A stretch of DNA of 64,000 nt from Lumbricus terrestris (GCA_949752735.1 OX457043.1:39398105-39462104), one strand, 5' to 3'. Shown: positions 9,525 through 64,000, counted from the stretch's first letter. Numbers and translations: made by a program. Notes: a model not told the origin generated them from the sequence alone.

Positions 9525-12500
9525 TTAAAAAAATGACGTCACCAGCGGAGTTGGAAGGTTGGAAATTATAGCGCTCCGCTATTTTCGCTAAATTCCGAGG
9601 ATCAGCTTATCTTTCGAGCGGGATTTTTATATAATCTGTTTTCGCTACGTCTCGTGATCCTGATCGTCATATTATTTGCAACTGTTCGGCTCGGATGGGT
9701 TAGACAAATTACTTTTACTTTATAGCTGATAGCCACGCTTTGAAAAATTTCGGAATATTCATATTTAGCAATCTGCAACGGCAACTCAGCTCAATATCCT
9801 TTAACGTCATAATACGTTGCCTAGCAACGCAGCAAAGACGCTCATTCATTTACATTTATCTGACGTAAAATCAGAAGTGTTGGCGGCCATCTACAGTCAG
9901 CCAACCGTCTTTTCTAACTATCGCCAAGCAGATTCAAAACTCACGCGAAAACGGAGTCCTCGCAAATCTCCCAAGCAGCCACTCAAGTCCCATCTAAGCA
10001 TGGAAAGGCTAGGGGAACATGTAGTGTTTGCCATTCCATCCTCCTTCTACACAATAAGGATGGCAATCTACACAAACACGGCCCTAGAAAACAGCCATGC
10101 CCGGGTTCTAGCAAACCACCGCTCACACCAACATCTGCTCATCGAGTCTTATTATCCGAATCATCTACGATTCTAGATGGAACCCCATCGCAGTCTCAGC
10201 CGCAATCCACGGAAATTGGGCAAAGCTTCATCTTCTGCGACAACACAAACCCGGAAGATAAGAGTAATCACACGACAGCGATAAAACATCCCGATCTGCC
10301 GAATGGCCTCCTCAGGCATATTCCTAAGGGCGCAAGAACGGCAGCAGCACACCTTCTGACGGACATTATCGGAGGTATTCTACGTGAACCACTGCTACCC
10401 AGCGGATGGCTACGCCTACTCTCCTTTGGTTCAGGAGCTCTCGAAAAACCAACAAGGGGTGGCAAGAGACACAATCTTACTCAACACATCAAATTGCGAA
10501 TAGACACTTTCAAGAACGATTGGCAAACGTCCGCATCGCTCCTGTTTGGTCCGTATCGAGACAACGCAGTCGGAGGAAATCCAAGGAAGCAGCTTCTCGC
10601 TCACAACATCGCGGCCGCTGTAGCAGCCAAGCTAGAGGACGGCAATCTCAGCGCTGCGGCGCGCATTCTCTGCTCCGACGACACACCAGCTCCAATTAAC
10701 AAGGAAACATTGGAGTTGCTCCGACTCAAACATCCTTCACCCCATGAACGAACTATTTCACAAGAGAAGCCACATGCAGATTCACTACAGGTTACTGAAG
10801 TACAAGTCCGTGACGCCATGCGTTCCTTTCCGAAGGGCTCCTCTGGTGGACCAGATGGTGTGAGACCACAACACGTCTTGGAACTACTGAACGACCAAGT
10901 CGCAGGCCCAGGGCTACTGAAAGCAGTGACGGCTTTGATGAATCTACTTCTGGCTGGAGTCTGCCCACAAGAGCTGCGTCCGATCATTTTCGGCGGTACA
11001 CTTTTCGCCCTCAAGAAAAGTTCAGGAGGCCTTAGACCAATTGTCATTGGTTACTTGTGGCGCAGACTTGCCTCGAAATGTGCTAATGCTCACATAATCC
11101 CCTTAGTGGCGCCTCAACTATCCCCGAAACAACTGGGAGTTGGAGTTTCAGGAGGAATCGAAGCCGCGATTCACGCAACAAGAAGATTTTTGGAGCATAT
11201 GAATGAAAACTCCATTATCATCAAACTCGATCTAGCAAATGCTTTCAACAGTCTACATCGTGACAAAATGCTTTCCTCATTATCAGAATGGTGCCCAGAA
11301 CTATACGACTATTGCCATCTTTCGTACGCTGAGCCATCTATCCTGAAGTATGGCAGCTTCACTCTACAATCGCAAGAAGGCCCGCAACAGGGGGATCCCC
11401 TAGGTCCTGTCCTATTTTGCCTGCCGCTTCAAGAAATTTTATCTCATTTACAGTCACCTTTAGCATTCGGATATTTGGATGATCTCACTTTGGGAGGCAC
11501 GCATGAGGTAGTTTGTGAAGACGTGGTGGCTATCACGGAAGGATGCGCACGCTTGGGTTTAATGGTCAACAACTCAAAATGTGAGGTAATATCCAAAGAC
11601 GCAGACATCATCCTGACAGAACCGGCGAACCAATTCAAACGCGTACATCCATCTTCAGCAGAGTTGCTTGGTGCACCACTTGCATCGCAAGAAGCACTCA
11701 CCAACACACTAGACTCTATCGTTTCGAATTTGTCAAAAGCAATGGAAAAACTGGAACAGATACCTAAGCAGGACGCTGTTCTGATACTGCGGTGCTCTAT
11801 AGGCGCACCGAGGCTAATACATATTCTGCGGTGCACGCCCTGCTGCGACCACCCGGGCCTCATGAAATTCGATGAGGGGTTACGCGCTGGCACTGAGAAC
11901 ATTCTAAATATAGCTCTATCGGACGATCAATGGTCACTCGCTACCCTGCCAATCAGGATGGGAGGTCTGGGAATTAGGAGAGCATCTTCGTTGGCACTTC
12001 CAGCTTTTTTAGCCTCAGCCGCAAGATCTCAACTCACCCAATCGCTCATCCTTGCCCTCACACAGGTTCCAGACGACTCTATGGTGGAAACTTTCAGAAA
12101 CAGATGGCAACAGAGCTCCACGGAAACGATTGAATTTCCAGTTTCTGTCAGCAAGCAGTCCTCATGGGACATACCACTCTTGTCAGCTGAAGTATCGGGG
12201 ATTACATCGCGCACTCTCGACTCGTATGATCAGGCAAGAATGAATGCAATTCAGGCTCCCCATGCTTCGGACTGGCTCTTCGCCCTTCCACTGGCAGCCC
12301 AAGGCTTAAGACTCAGCGACGAGGAGATGAGGGTGGCAGTAGGCTTGAGACTTGGTGCGGTCATCTGCGCCCCACACGCTTGTACATGTGGTTCAATGGT
12401 TTCGGCCAGAGGTTCACATGGTCTGTCTTGCTCACTTGGCTTCGGAAGACAAGCTAGACATTCCGCAGTGAACGAAATTGTGCTTCGTAGTCTCATCAGG

Positions 12501-12942
12501 GCAGGCATACCATCGATCAGAGAACCAGCTGGCCTCACTCGTCTGGATGGAAAAAGACCAGATGGTCAAACCCTCATTCCATGGAAAAGTGGACGTTCTC
12601 TTATTTGGGATGTGACCATTGTCGATACCCTAGCACCTTCGTACCTTACTGAGACTGCTGCAATGGCGGGCGGAGCTGCCGAAATAGCCGCTGCTAGGAA
12701 AAAGCTTAAATACTCGGAGCTCCAGACAAGATACAGCTTCACTCCGGTTGCGATAGAAACGCTTGGACCTATGGACCAGGAGGGCCTGGCCTTCATCACA
12801 GAACTCGGCCGACGGTTGTCACGTGTTTCAGAAGACCCACAAGAAACCTTCTTCCTGTTCCAGAAGATATCAGCCACAGTACAGCGATTCAACGCCATCG
12901 CATGCCTGGGCACGACGAGGCCGTAGTACTCTGTTTTTAGAG

Positions 12943-12944
<2 letters not shown>
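9525..12944 (+). mobile_element. Near full-length RLE-type non-LTR retrotransposon (element B)
   Basis: The element is bounded by (TAA)n on both sides. It has a leader of about 390 bp, one long coding frame, and a 3' untranslated tail of only about 18 bp (TACTCTGTTTTTAGAGGA) that runs straight into (TAA)n. No poly(A) tail is seen. The gene content (N-terminal zinc knuckle, reverse transcriptase, C-terminal CCHC and restriction-like endonuclease) is the order known from the R2/R4/NeSL-type groups. Within that grouping, Dong elements are known to use TAA repeats as targets. Placing this copy in a named clade needs a tree. Confidence 0.8.
9918..12926 (+). CDS. Retrotransposon polyprotein: zinc knuckle, RT, RLE endonuclease
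   Basis: The frame is open from 9918 (after a TAA at 9915) to TAG at 12924-12926, about 1002 codons. Seen in order: CSVCHSIL, then LHKHG and CPGS, a Cys2-His-Cys knuckle at 10018-10110; LTDIIGGIL at 10350; the RT with SSGGPDGVRPQ, GGLRPIVIGYLWRR, IIKLDLANAFNS (motif A Asp), GPQQGDPLGPVLF, and FGYLDDLTLGG (catalytic YLDD, 11466); a CCHC finger CTCGSMVSARGSHGLSC at about 12388; and a PD-(D/E)xK-like nuclease GKRPDGQT followed by LIWDVTIVD at 12549-12624. It would nick target DNA and prime reverse transcription there. No in-frame ATG occurs before about 10818, so the start is either non-AUG, lost, or in another frame upstream. No internal stop or frameshift is visible from 9918 on, so it may be recent. 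Confidence 0.85.
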   Translation, partial: LSPSRFKTHAKTESSQISQAATQVPSKHGKARGTCSVCHSILLLHNKDGNLHKHGPRKQPCPGSSKPPLTPTSAHRVLLSESSTILDGTPSQSQPQSTEIGQSFIFCDNTNPEDKSNHTTAIKHPDLPNGLLRHIPKGARTAAAHLLTDIIGGILREPLLPSGWLRLLSFGSGALEKPTRGGKRHNLTQHIKLRIDTFKNDWQTSASLLFGPYRDNAVGGNPRKQLLAHNIAAAVAAKLEDGNLSAAARILCSDDTPAPINKETLELLRLKHPSPHERTISQEKPHADSLQVTEVQVRDAMRSFPKGSSGGPDGVRPQHVLELLNDQVAGPGLLKAVTALMNLLLAGVCPQELRPIIFGGTLFALKKSSGGLRPIVIGYLWRRLASKCANAHIIPLVAPQLSPKQLGVGVSGGIEAAIHATRRFLEHMNENSIIIKLDLANAFNSLHRDKMLSSLSEWCPELYDYCHLSYAEPSILKYGSFTLQSQEGPQQGDPLGPVLFCLPLQEILSHLQSPLAFGYLDDLTLGGTHEVVCEDVVAITEGCARLGLMVNNSKCEVISKDADIILTEPANQFKRVHPSSAELLGAPLASQEALTNTLDSIVSNLSKAMEKLEQIPKQDAVLILRCSIGAPRLIHILRCTPCCDHPGLMKFDEGLRAGTENILNIALSDDQWSLATLPIRMGGLGIRRASSLALPAFLASAARSQLTQSLILALTQVPDDSMVETFRNRWQQSSTETIEFPVSVSKQSSWDIPLLSAEVSGITSRTLDSYDQARMNAIQAPHASDWLFALPLAAQGLRLSDEEMRVAVGLRLGAVICAPHACTCGSMVSARGSHGLSCSLGFGRQARHSAVNEIVLRSLIRAGIPSIREPAGLTRLDGKRPDGQTLIPWKSGRSLIWDVTIVDTLAPSYLTETAAMAGGAAEIAAARKKLKYSELQTRYSFTPVAIETLGPMDQEGLAFITELGRRLSRVSEDPQETFFLFQKISATVQRFNAIACLGTTRP

Positions 12945-12990
<46 letters not shown>
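12942..12990. repeat. (TAA)n tract 3
   Basis: TAA repeat directly after element B. Confidence 0.9.
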
Positions 12991-12991
<1 letters not shown>

Positions 12992-13146
12992 TTATCAGTC
13001 GCGCTCCAAAGAGGAAACTCGTTGTCTGTGTTGGGCACGACAGAACTTATCAGCCAAGACATTGAGAGGCCTAAGACCTAACGTTGAAAACGATAATTTT
13101 ACTTGTCTGCATGTGATTGTGTTAGTTTTTGAAGAAATAAATGTGG
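12991..13146 (+). repeat. Single-copy insert between TAA tracts, possible 3' end of another element
   Basis: About 155 bp with no homology to the RLE frame. It ends GAAGAAATAAATGTGGTA directly before TAA tract 4. It may be the 3' end of a different TAA-associated retroposon, but only one copy is in the window. Confidence 0.35.

Positions 13147-13212
<66 letters not shown>
13147..13212. repeat. (TAA)n tract 4
   Basis: TAA repeat left of the second copy of the 72 bp module. Confidence 0.9.
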
Positions 13213-13215
<3 letters not shown>

Positions 13216-13284
13216 TGGATTTCAACGACGATTATGTGCCGTTCCAGATGTTTTTATCTTAGCATTAGGGTGTAAGTCCCTGAA
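13213..13284 (+). repeat. Shared 72 bp module after (TAA)n, copy 2
   Basis: Same sequence as 9015-9086 including the junction to the TAA tract, but here it is followed at 13285 by coding sequence of element C. Confidence 0.7.
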
Positions 13285-14094
13285 ACGGGATCCGAACCAC
13301 CATCCGGATCAGCAGCTCACCATCAAAAAGAATGGGACAACCTCTGGATAAAAAAGGCATCGGCAGCCCTGCACGAGTCGGCGAATACTGCACTTGACCG
13401 GGCTCGTCTCTTAGCTTCTCAGGCACCACACGCGGGAGATTGGTTGCTAGCACCTCCGGTAACTGCCCTGGGTCTGCGCCTGTCCGACGAAGTGATAAGG
13501 ATTTCGGTTGGAATGCGACTCGGAACAACCCTCTGCGAACCACATCTGTGTCACTGTGGCGAAAGAGTCGACGCCAGGGGACTTCACGGTCTGGCATGCA
13601 AGAAAAACGCTGGCCGACAATTACGACATAATTTACTGAACGATATCATATGGCGCTCTTTAAGAAGAGCAAACATTCCATCACAGAAGGAACCGTTAGG
13701 GCTTACAAGGGAAGATGGCAAACGACCAGACGGTGTGACACTTATTCCATGGTCATGTGGAAGATGCCTCACTTGGGACGTGACGGTGTCAGACACCTTT
13801 GCAGCGTCGTACCTGGCAGCAACATCAACAGGAGCAGGTGAAGCCGCAAACCGGGCAGCCGTTGCCAAAAGATTAAAGTACACCGCAATCACCAGGACAC
13901 ATGCCTTCGTGGCGGTGGCATTGGAATCGAGCGGTGCCTGGAGTTCGGAAGGACTTGATTTTGTGCTAGACTTGGGGCGGAGGCTGACCGAGGCGACACA
14001 AGACAGACTCGAGGCAAGCTACCTTTTCCAGAGAATCTCGGTTGCAGTCCAACGAGGAAACGCCATCTGCTTCTCTTCCACATTGCCTTTGTGA
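13285..14094 (+). pseudogene. RLE non-LTR retrotransposon, 5'-truncated copy (element C)
   Basis: The frame ends at TGA 14092-14094 and covers the linker, CCHC finger and endonuclease only: ASQAPHAGDWLLAPP, CHCGERVDARGLHGLAC, GKRPDGVTLIPW, LTWDVTVSDT, YLFQRISVAVQRGNAI. The nuclease residues PD and D are kept, but the reverse transcriptase is missing, so it cannot move alone. It differs clearly from elements A and B at protein level, so three lineages of one family have landed in the same TAA-rich locus. Confidence 0.85.
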
Positions 14095-14100
14095 TCGACC

Positions 14101-14101
<1 letters not shown>

Positions 14102-14136
<35 letters not shown>
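14102..14136. repeat. (TAA)n tract 5
   Basis: TAA repeat 8 bp after the stop codon of element C; a third case of the family's 3' end abutting TAA repeats. Confidence 0.9.
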
Positions 14137-14138
<2 letters not shown>

Positions 14139-15420
14139 AATAAAAAGCAATGATAATCATAGTAATAAGATCATGGGGATAATGACCTTCACTAATAATA
14201 ATGAGTCAATTGAGATATAGACCATTTGGGGGATTGGAGAACTAAACTGCACCATGGAGAGAGAGAGAGAGATATGATGGTGGAGTGAATGATAGCGAGA
14301 TAGAAGAATGAGATTGCATTTTCATAAGTTTAATGAATCTAAGAAAGCTACTTACGCAACAACAAACAAGAATCAAAAGACTACACCAGACGAGATGAAC
14401 CTAACAACTAATATCTACAAGTTACTGTTCCTCAGCTCCCTCTCCGACTGACTAACTCAGTCGCTGTGTTTTATATAGTTCAGATACACAGGCTAGATAG
14501 CTAAGTCACGCCTATGGCGAATTACAGAGCAGATAGATAACGAATCATTGTCTGATTGGTGTTCAACTAATGCTATATGCTAATTAAAGTGTCATGTAAA
14601 CTAGATTGACAAGAGAATATATGATCCTAATGTTCAGTATAATTATATTAATATAATCTAACAGTTAAACCCTATAATAAAAGACTATTATCATAGTAAT
14701 ACGTTAATTATGATGAACATCCAGTCAACACTTGACTATCGACCAGACTCACCAGAGTCAATATTATGTGGTCGCTATACATGTAGCCTATACCCTTCGC
14801 AGGTTGAAACGGAAAGAGAATCGAATTAGAATCGATGGAAGAATCAAAGGAGAATCAAAGAAGAATCGAATGAGAATCAAAGGAGAATCAAAGAAGAATC
14901 AAAGGAGAATCAAAGAAGAATAGAAGGAGAATCGAAGGAGATTGAAATAAGAATCGAAAGAGAAGAGAGATTTTTCGGAGAGTTTCATAGGAACCTGAGA
15001 AATTTCATTTACCTAAAAGAATTATCGCTCAAGAGAAAACCACAGGAATTATGCAAAATGCCAATAATGTGGCTTTGCAACCTGATTGAGTTGAGACGAG
15101 TTGTTGACAAAAATAAACTTTTATGATATAAAATATAAAATATTAAAAAATAATTGTGATATAAATTCATTTTCAAAGCGGTCCTTCGATTCAGTTGGGT
15201 GCCAATAGATTGGTGCATATAATTATAATATAAGTATAAATTACCGTCCCATATAATTATATATACGTTTAAATGCTTAGATCTACTCATTTATTTTCAC
15301 ACAAAATCTTATATCCTTACATGCATATAATTTATATCGTACGTATACCTGTAATTATATGAATTTATAAATAAAATCGAGGAAATCAAATCAGCGGATA
15401 ATCTTGATGAATTATTTTAC
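14137..15420. other. Noncoding; GAATCAAAG tandem units
   Basis: A purine-rich tandem of AGAATCAAAGGAGAATCAAAG-like units of 12-13 bp lies at 14820-14960. The remainder is AT-rich with no supported gene. Confidence 0.6.
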
Positions 15421-16211
15421 GTGAATTATAAAAGGGTTTGTTGTGTGTGTATTCACACCCACTCTAGTCCTTCATCCTCTTGTCCTTTTTGTTGCCTTCC
15501 TCTTTTCTGCATCCGATGAAAATCAGAGCATCAGCAGCAGCAGCAGCAGCATCAGCAGTAGCAGCATCAGCAGCAGTAGCATCCCATGCAGGAAACTCAT
15601 CTCATCCGTCCGTTTGTTCGTTCGACGCGCTGTCTATTATGGAGAGAGAAACGGCGATGGAAGACGATAGCAGCCATCGCCATCGTCGTGTTGAATGACC
15701 CTCTCACCCTCTCAGCCTATCGATGCCTCCTCGCTGCCTCCTCCATCCTTCTGTCCGTCCGTTCGTCCGTCCCTCCCTCCCTCCCTCCGTCCCTCCCTCC
15801 CTCCGTCCCTCTGTCCCTCCATCCCTCCGTCCGTTCTATCCGTTCGATCATAAACTATCATTCATCATTACATTCAAACGTCCGCTTTCACACGCATGCA
15901 CTCACCCACGGACACACGCACACGATCACTAACCAACACACTTCACACACATATCCACACACGCACTGAAACATACATTCATACAATCATACACGCATTT
16001 ACACGCATAGAATATACAAGCATAGGTCTACGTATACATACATGCGTGCTTAGGCTATACATGTTTGCATATAATTATAGATACATCAAGCACCCAAAGC
16101 CTACATACTGTAATACTGAGTCAGAGGATTTTGGGAAGGAGGATGTGCCTCGCCTCAATTTTTTTTTTATCTGTCGTCATATTGACAAAACTGCTCTATT
16201 ATTGAAGTATG
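15421..16211. other. Noncoding with (CAG)n-like and CCCT/CCGT tracts
   Basis: A CAGCAGCAGCAT run lies at 15527-15585 and CCCT/CCGT repeats at 15750-15835. Open frames here follow the repeats. No splice-supported exon was recognised. Confidence 0.55.
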
Positions 16212-16427
16212 TATGTATGTATGTGCACTTGTTATAGCGCCTCTTCAAGCTCTCTCTACTCAGAGGCGCTCCCGAATGCAGAGCGGACACTGCATCGGAG
16301 TTTCACGCCGAAGCGCTGAGCAATTGTGAGTGAAGGACTTGCTCAAGGTCCTTACGCGGCGAGGTGGATTCGAACCTCGAACCTTCCGGCTTCAAGGCGA
16401 CGACGCCACCACTACACCACCGCGTCC
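16212..16427 (-). mobile_element. tRNA-derived SINE (copy 2)
   Basis: Reverse complement of the family at 709 and 25019. Minus-strand order: head with TGGTGTAGTGGTGGCG, B box region GGTTCGAGGTTCGAATCC, body TCACTCACAATTGCTCAGC, then GCGCTATAACAAGTGCAC and a (CATA)n tail lying at 16205-16222. Confidence 0.85.
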
Positions 16428-17599
16428 TACAAGTGCTGATCAGAGTGGTTTCAGACTTCAATGAATATGCTTTTGGTTACAATAATTATTTATTTATTCA
16501 TCAAATTCAGCAATTGAGTTGTTCTGTTACTCTGGTGCTGCAGCGCAAGAAATAGGCCTACTAGTGACGAGTGCTGCAGTGCATCCTGGCATTGCATTAA
16601 AGATCAGAGCAATAGTAGAACCAGCTGTCAATCTTATAACTATAGACTACGATGTAGTTTCAATCGTATTTGAGTTTAACTGTAGACAAATATTAGCAAA
16701 CGAGATTATACCATAAGGTTGACAAATTTCTTTGAATCAAGACACCCAAGTGGCAAGTGAACCTCCAAAAACGTTTGAACCTGTGAAGTAGGGCCTAGGG
16801 TGTACGCTGTCATTTGCTTGTTAAGTCAACAAATTTACAAGGTACTATAAATGCTAGTGTGTTCAGGCGCTGTGTTCTGTGCTATCATACTGCTAGAGAA
16901 GTCCTTTTCTATTTTCCATAAACTGTTCTGGCATTGGTCTCGACTGCCAGCTATATAGATCACACACCTGTAGGTAGGGTCACAGTCAAGAAGGCTACTC
17001 CAAACTATATACATGTATATATAGAGCACAGCTACTCCTTACAGATGCGCTGCAGTGCACAGAACCAGCGCAATACATCCCGCATACATGTATAGCCTAC
17101 GCCGGAACAGATCTATTTCAGAATGCATCCAATACGACGACGAAGGACCCAATCAGGACACCCAATCAGTCCAAGTGGTAGATCAACCTGGATCCAAGTC
17201 CAAGTGGTAGATCAAGATGCAGTGATCCAATCTGCTAGTAAGAGCAGCACGGTTAGTAATCACAGCAGCGTCATAGGACAGAAAGCTAGCATCACACGGA
17301 GGCTACATGGATAATAATTATGATAGCTATGAGGTGGCTATGACACAGGATACATCATTGCACGACATTAGCTCATTGCAATCCATTCTCATGAGTAGCA
17401 CCAAGTAGCATCGCATCATATATTTATCACATCCCATAACATCATACCTTATAACATTTCCATTTTCACCTGCAATTGTCGTGTTGCATTATTTTGTATC
17501 GCATTACAGGACGTATCGTAAGATTCTGAGTGAAAGAGGAAGAGACTGCGGTTGGCGTCGATTGGATGCTGAGGCTGCAGCTGAGGCTGAGAGCAGACG
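16428..17599. other. Upstream region of the neurexin-like gene
   Basis: No upstream coding exon was found. A duplicated GATCCAAGTCCAAGTGGTAG-like phrase lies at 17160-17210. Stops in the start frame lie at 17531, 17570, 17582 and 17588, so the coding frame cannot continue upstream of the ATG at 17600 without splicing. No TATA box or promoter could be assigned with confidence. Confidence 0.5.
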
Positions 17600-61553
<43,954 letters not shown>

Positions 61554-62850
61554 TCCTATCGATCCTAAAACTTAATTAGTCCAATCGATCGGTCCTTAAA
61601 CTTGATCAGCCCATGGGTCTACAGTCCGTTCTTAACTGAAAAGATAATATTGGCCTTGACTTATACAGCTAAGCCCCTGTTAATATACAGACCAAACGCG
61701 AATCTTATAATTGACTGTCGAATGAGATCCCTACAAAAGTCATCATACGCAATGGTTTAACGTTGACTCAAGTTATTCTGATAAACACGGTCTGTAGCTA
61801 TATGCTAACCATGATTTTGAGGCAGCAGAGTATTTTCAGAATTTTCGTTGTTCTGTGTATGTTTCAGCAGAGTTTGTTGAAGTCGATGCCTTACGTTTCA
61901 GGTCCAAACAGCGATATCGAAGAACCATGACATTAACACAAGAGCAGCTATCAAGTAGGCCCAGTGTTTAATCCAGTCCAATTTTCGGGGGGGGGGTCCA
62001 GGTTTCGTGTGGATGGAGAGGGGGGGGTAGAAGACAATCGAGTGTCCCGCAGAAGATCTGAAGCGGGCAGCTCCGAGAGGGAGGGGCAGAACTTATGGAG
62101 GGGGATTAATATCCACATTGCAATGGTACCATTTTAAGCTATCATCTTAACAAAATACTGAACTTTTCAGCGTTGATAACAGTGGCCTAAGACTTCATAT
62201 GATTCCACTACGATGGACTGCCGCATGGAAACCTATGTTCTGAAACAAAGCATCCAGGGATTTCAACTTATTTTTAATCGTCCTATGAGGCTCAAACATC
62301 TAATTAGTTCTTCGTTCTTTAGGAGTGGAAGAATCAATTGCAACTCAATTGTAAAGCCTAAACCTAAAGATTGCATGCAATCAATAATAATGAACAATAG
62401 TTAGATATTGCGTGACTCTTATAATCAAAGTTCTTGATGCCATACGGGTTTCAACAGTTACAACTAGGTAATGTAATGTCACCATTATTATTATTGATCG
62501 TCATTATTAAAGAGTGCAAGGTTATCCACTCAGAAGCACTCCCAGTCAAACCACAGCTAAACAAGACATTTCTTAATTGTGTTTTGTGCTGTGAAGTACT
62601 ACAAACAACTCTGATACTATGATTTCCAGACATCAGTGAGAATCCTGCTTTTTACCGTTGAAGCAGCATGGCACAATCCAAGAAGATTCTCAATGAATGC
62701 ATAGAACAGCCACAGAATGTGACATAAAAAAACAAAACACATGAACACAACTTCCAGTGTTTCTACGAAGCATAAGCACTTTTAATCACAACTGTCACGC
62801 TTCACATAATACGAGAGCCATCGATGTGGAGCAGAGCAAGAGCAGCTGAT
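61554..62850. other. 3' flank of the neurexin-like gene
   Basis: Probable 3' untranslated and intergenic DNA. No AATAAA was found within 700 bp of the stop; an ATTAAA lies near 62507. A unit like the ~115 bp arrays (CCACATTGCAATGGTACC, CTATCATCTTAACAAAAT) lies at 62110-62200 after a G-rich run at 61985-62035. Confidence 0.5.
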
Positions 62851-62892
62851 TTATTCCTTCGATTGACCTTGCTTGTCATCCACCATTTCGTC
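62851..62892 (-). CDS. Possible terminal exon of a convergent gene
   Basis: On the minus strand a strong acceptor TTTTGTCTGTCTCTTAG (62893 onwards) precedes 13 codons, DEMVDDKQGQSKE, and TAA at 62851-62853, where an AATAAA overlaps the stop. Charged C-terminal peptides of this kind are common, but a 42 bp exon cannot be proven by reading. Its other exons would lie to the right, largely outside the window. The product is unknown. Confidence 0.3.
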   Translation of the reverse strand, partial: DEMVDDKQGQSKE

Positions 62893-64000
62893 CTAAGAGA
62901 CAGACAAAACATACTTTTAAAATCATCACACTTTAAATATTATTACAAGATATATGAAGTTGAATTGCATGTATCCAAATACACTACATAGTAGTACTTA
63001 TGTGCTAGAAGCAGCTCGGCTTCTGCAGATGCTGCGAATAAGTAAGCCTTTAATATTCCTAAACCCATCAGTGCCAGTTCAGTGATTATAAAGCAACGCT
63101 AATGTGTATATATGAGCTTATATCATAGGTCAATTTTGTGATGTAATACTGTAGGCCATTTATATAACGAGTGCTCCCATGCTGGTTCTTGAATTCTTGA
63201 AGAGCGCAATATAAATTCATTTGATGCATTAATATAGCGTCTCTTCAAGAAGGGGTACTCGGAGGCACAAATGCACAGAACGAATGAATATCTCAGAATC
63301 TTATACCATTAACATATAATAATTATTTAGTTCTAAAGGTAAGATTTCTTCATATCTTCAGCATTGGACGTCACACATCTGCTGGTTAGGAAAGTTAGAT
63401 TTGTTCAACAGTTCGAAATGTCAAAAACTCAGTAGATATTATCTCGACCAAACAATAGACCAGTGGTTGGTGTGAGAAATAAGTTAGGCATTCAAGTAAT
63501 GTCATGTATTTGTTAAAAGAACAAGACTCTAACACATAGAGCAGACACATGGTGAACAGACACATTAGCTAAGAAGGTGATGGTAGCAGTTTCTTCAAAC
63601 TGCGCTATGGTTGTAGCCGAAGCATGACCAGAAAACACTTTTCTCATCTAAATTCAATACTGAAGATGCTAGAAATAGTGTGGTACATATAAATAAATAA
63701 CATAGCACCTTTGTTTACTTCTTAAATTGGCGTGAAAATTGGCGTGATTGCAAATGAAGATTAATAATAAAGCAACAATAAAAATGCAATTTGAACCGCA
63801 CTGGACAAGACAGAGCATACATAAGGAAACTGGAAGCAAGTGAATATATAAATTATTTAGAAGAATGGTTTGTGCATAACTGACAGTTTGAAACTGATGT
63901 CAAAGACTGACGAGCAAAACACATTTACTCTGAATATTTACTATATTTATTTATTTAGTTAAATAAGAGTTAGTCTGATAAAGCTTTTATAAATATACTT
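62893..64000. other. Noncoding with SINE tails in inverted order
   Basis: At 63195-63270 a plus-strand SINE tail (CTTGAAGAGCGCAATATAAA) is followed directly by a minus-strand tail (ATATAGCGTCTCTTCAAG). Otherwise AT-rich with no supported exon. Confidence 0.5.

Noticed and set aside
14260..14700. Possible LTR of a retrotransposon
   Set aside because: Suggestive TATATAGTTCAGATAC context, but no second LTR, primer site or gag/pol frame was found.

Overview
The window is eukaryotic and metazoan. It holds one long gene with 12 inferred coding exons split by GT-AG introns, tRNA-derived SINEs, Helitron, hAT, Tc1/mariner and RTE-type elements, and very dense micro- and minisatellites. No bacterial-style gene organisation is present. 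Repeat load, SINE style and the frequent TAGGCCTA-like words in noncoding DNA would fit a marine invertebrate, perhaps a deuterostome, but the species cannot be fixed from sequence alone. A run of 200 N at 1053-1252 is an assembly gap inside a (CATA)n tract.

Layout. (1) 1-17.6 kb is gene-poor: a SINE, a foldback element, a Tc1/mariner relic with TA duplications, an eroded Helitron, a TIR MITE, a 540 bp GGAC array, and a cluster at 8.9-14.1 kb where pieces of restriction-like-endonuclease (RLE) non-LTR retrotransposons sit between (TAA)n microsatellites. (2) 17.6-61.6 kb is one plus-strand gene for a neurexin-superfamily type I membrane protein. My model joins 12 exons in compatible phases to about 1095 residues: signal peptide, acidic stretch, LamG1, EGF, LamG2, LamG3, Ser/Thr-rich stalk, transmembrane helix, acidic cytoplasmic tail. 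Most introns carry mobile elements: Helitrons, hAT-type elements with 8 bp target duplications, SINEs, an RTE LINE, and long tandem arrays. (3) 61.6-64 kb is downstream sequence with a possible 14-codon terminal exon of a convergent minus-strand gene.

Working together: the only recognisable host function is the LamG/EGF receptor, whose relatives (neurexins, Caspr, axotactin) act in cell adhesion and synapse or glial contacts. Everything else is mobile or repetitive DNA. The most interesting layers are the (TAA)n-associated RLE retrotransposon cluster, a set of non-autonomous Helitrons with 5' TC and a hairpin before CTAG, several hAT-like elements (one nested inside another) that share internal arrays of about 115 bp units, and trinucleotide repeats that have become coding sequence in the receptor, including a poly-Ser run inside its EGF domain.
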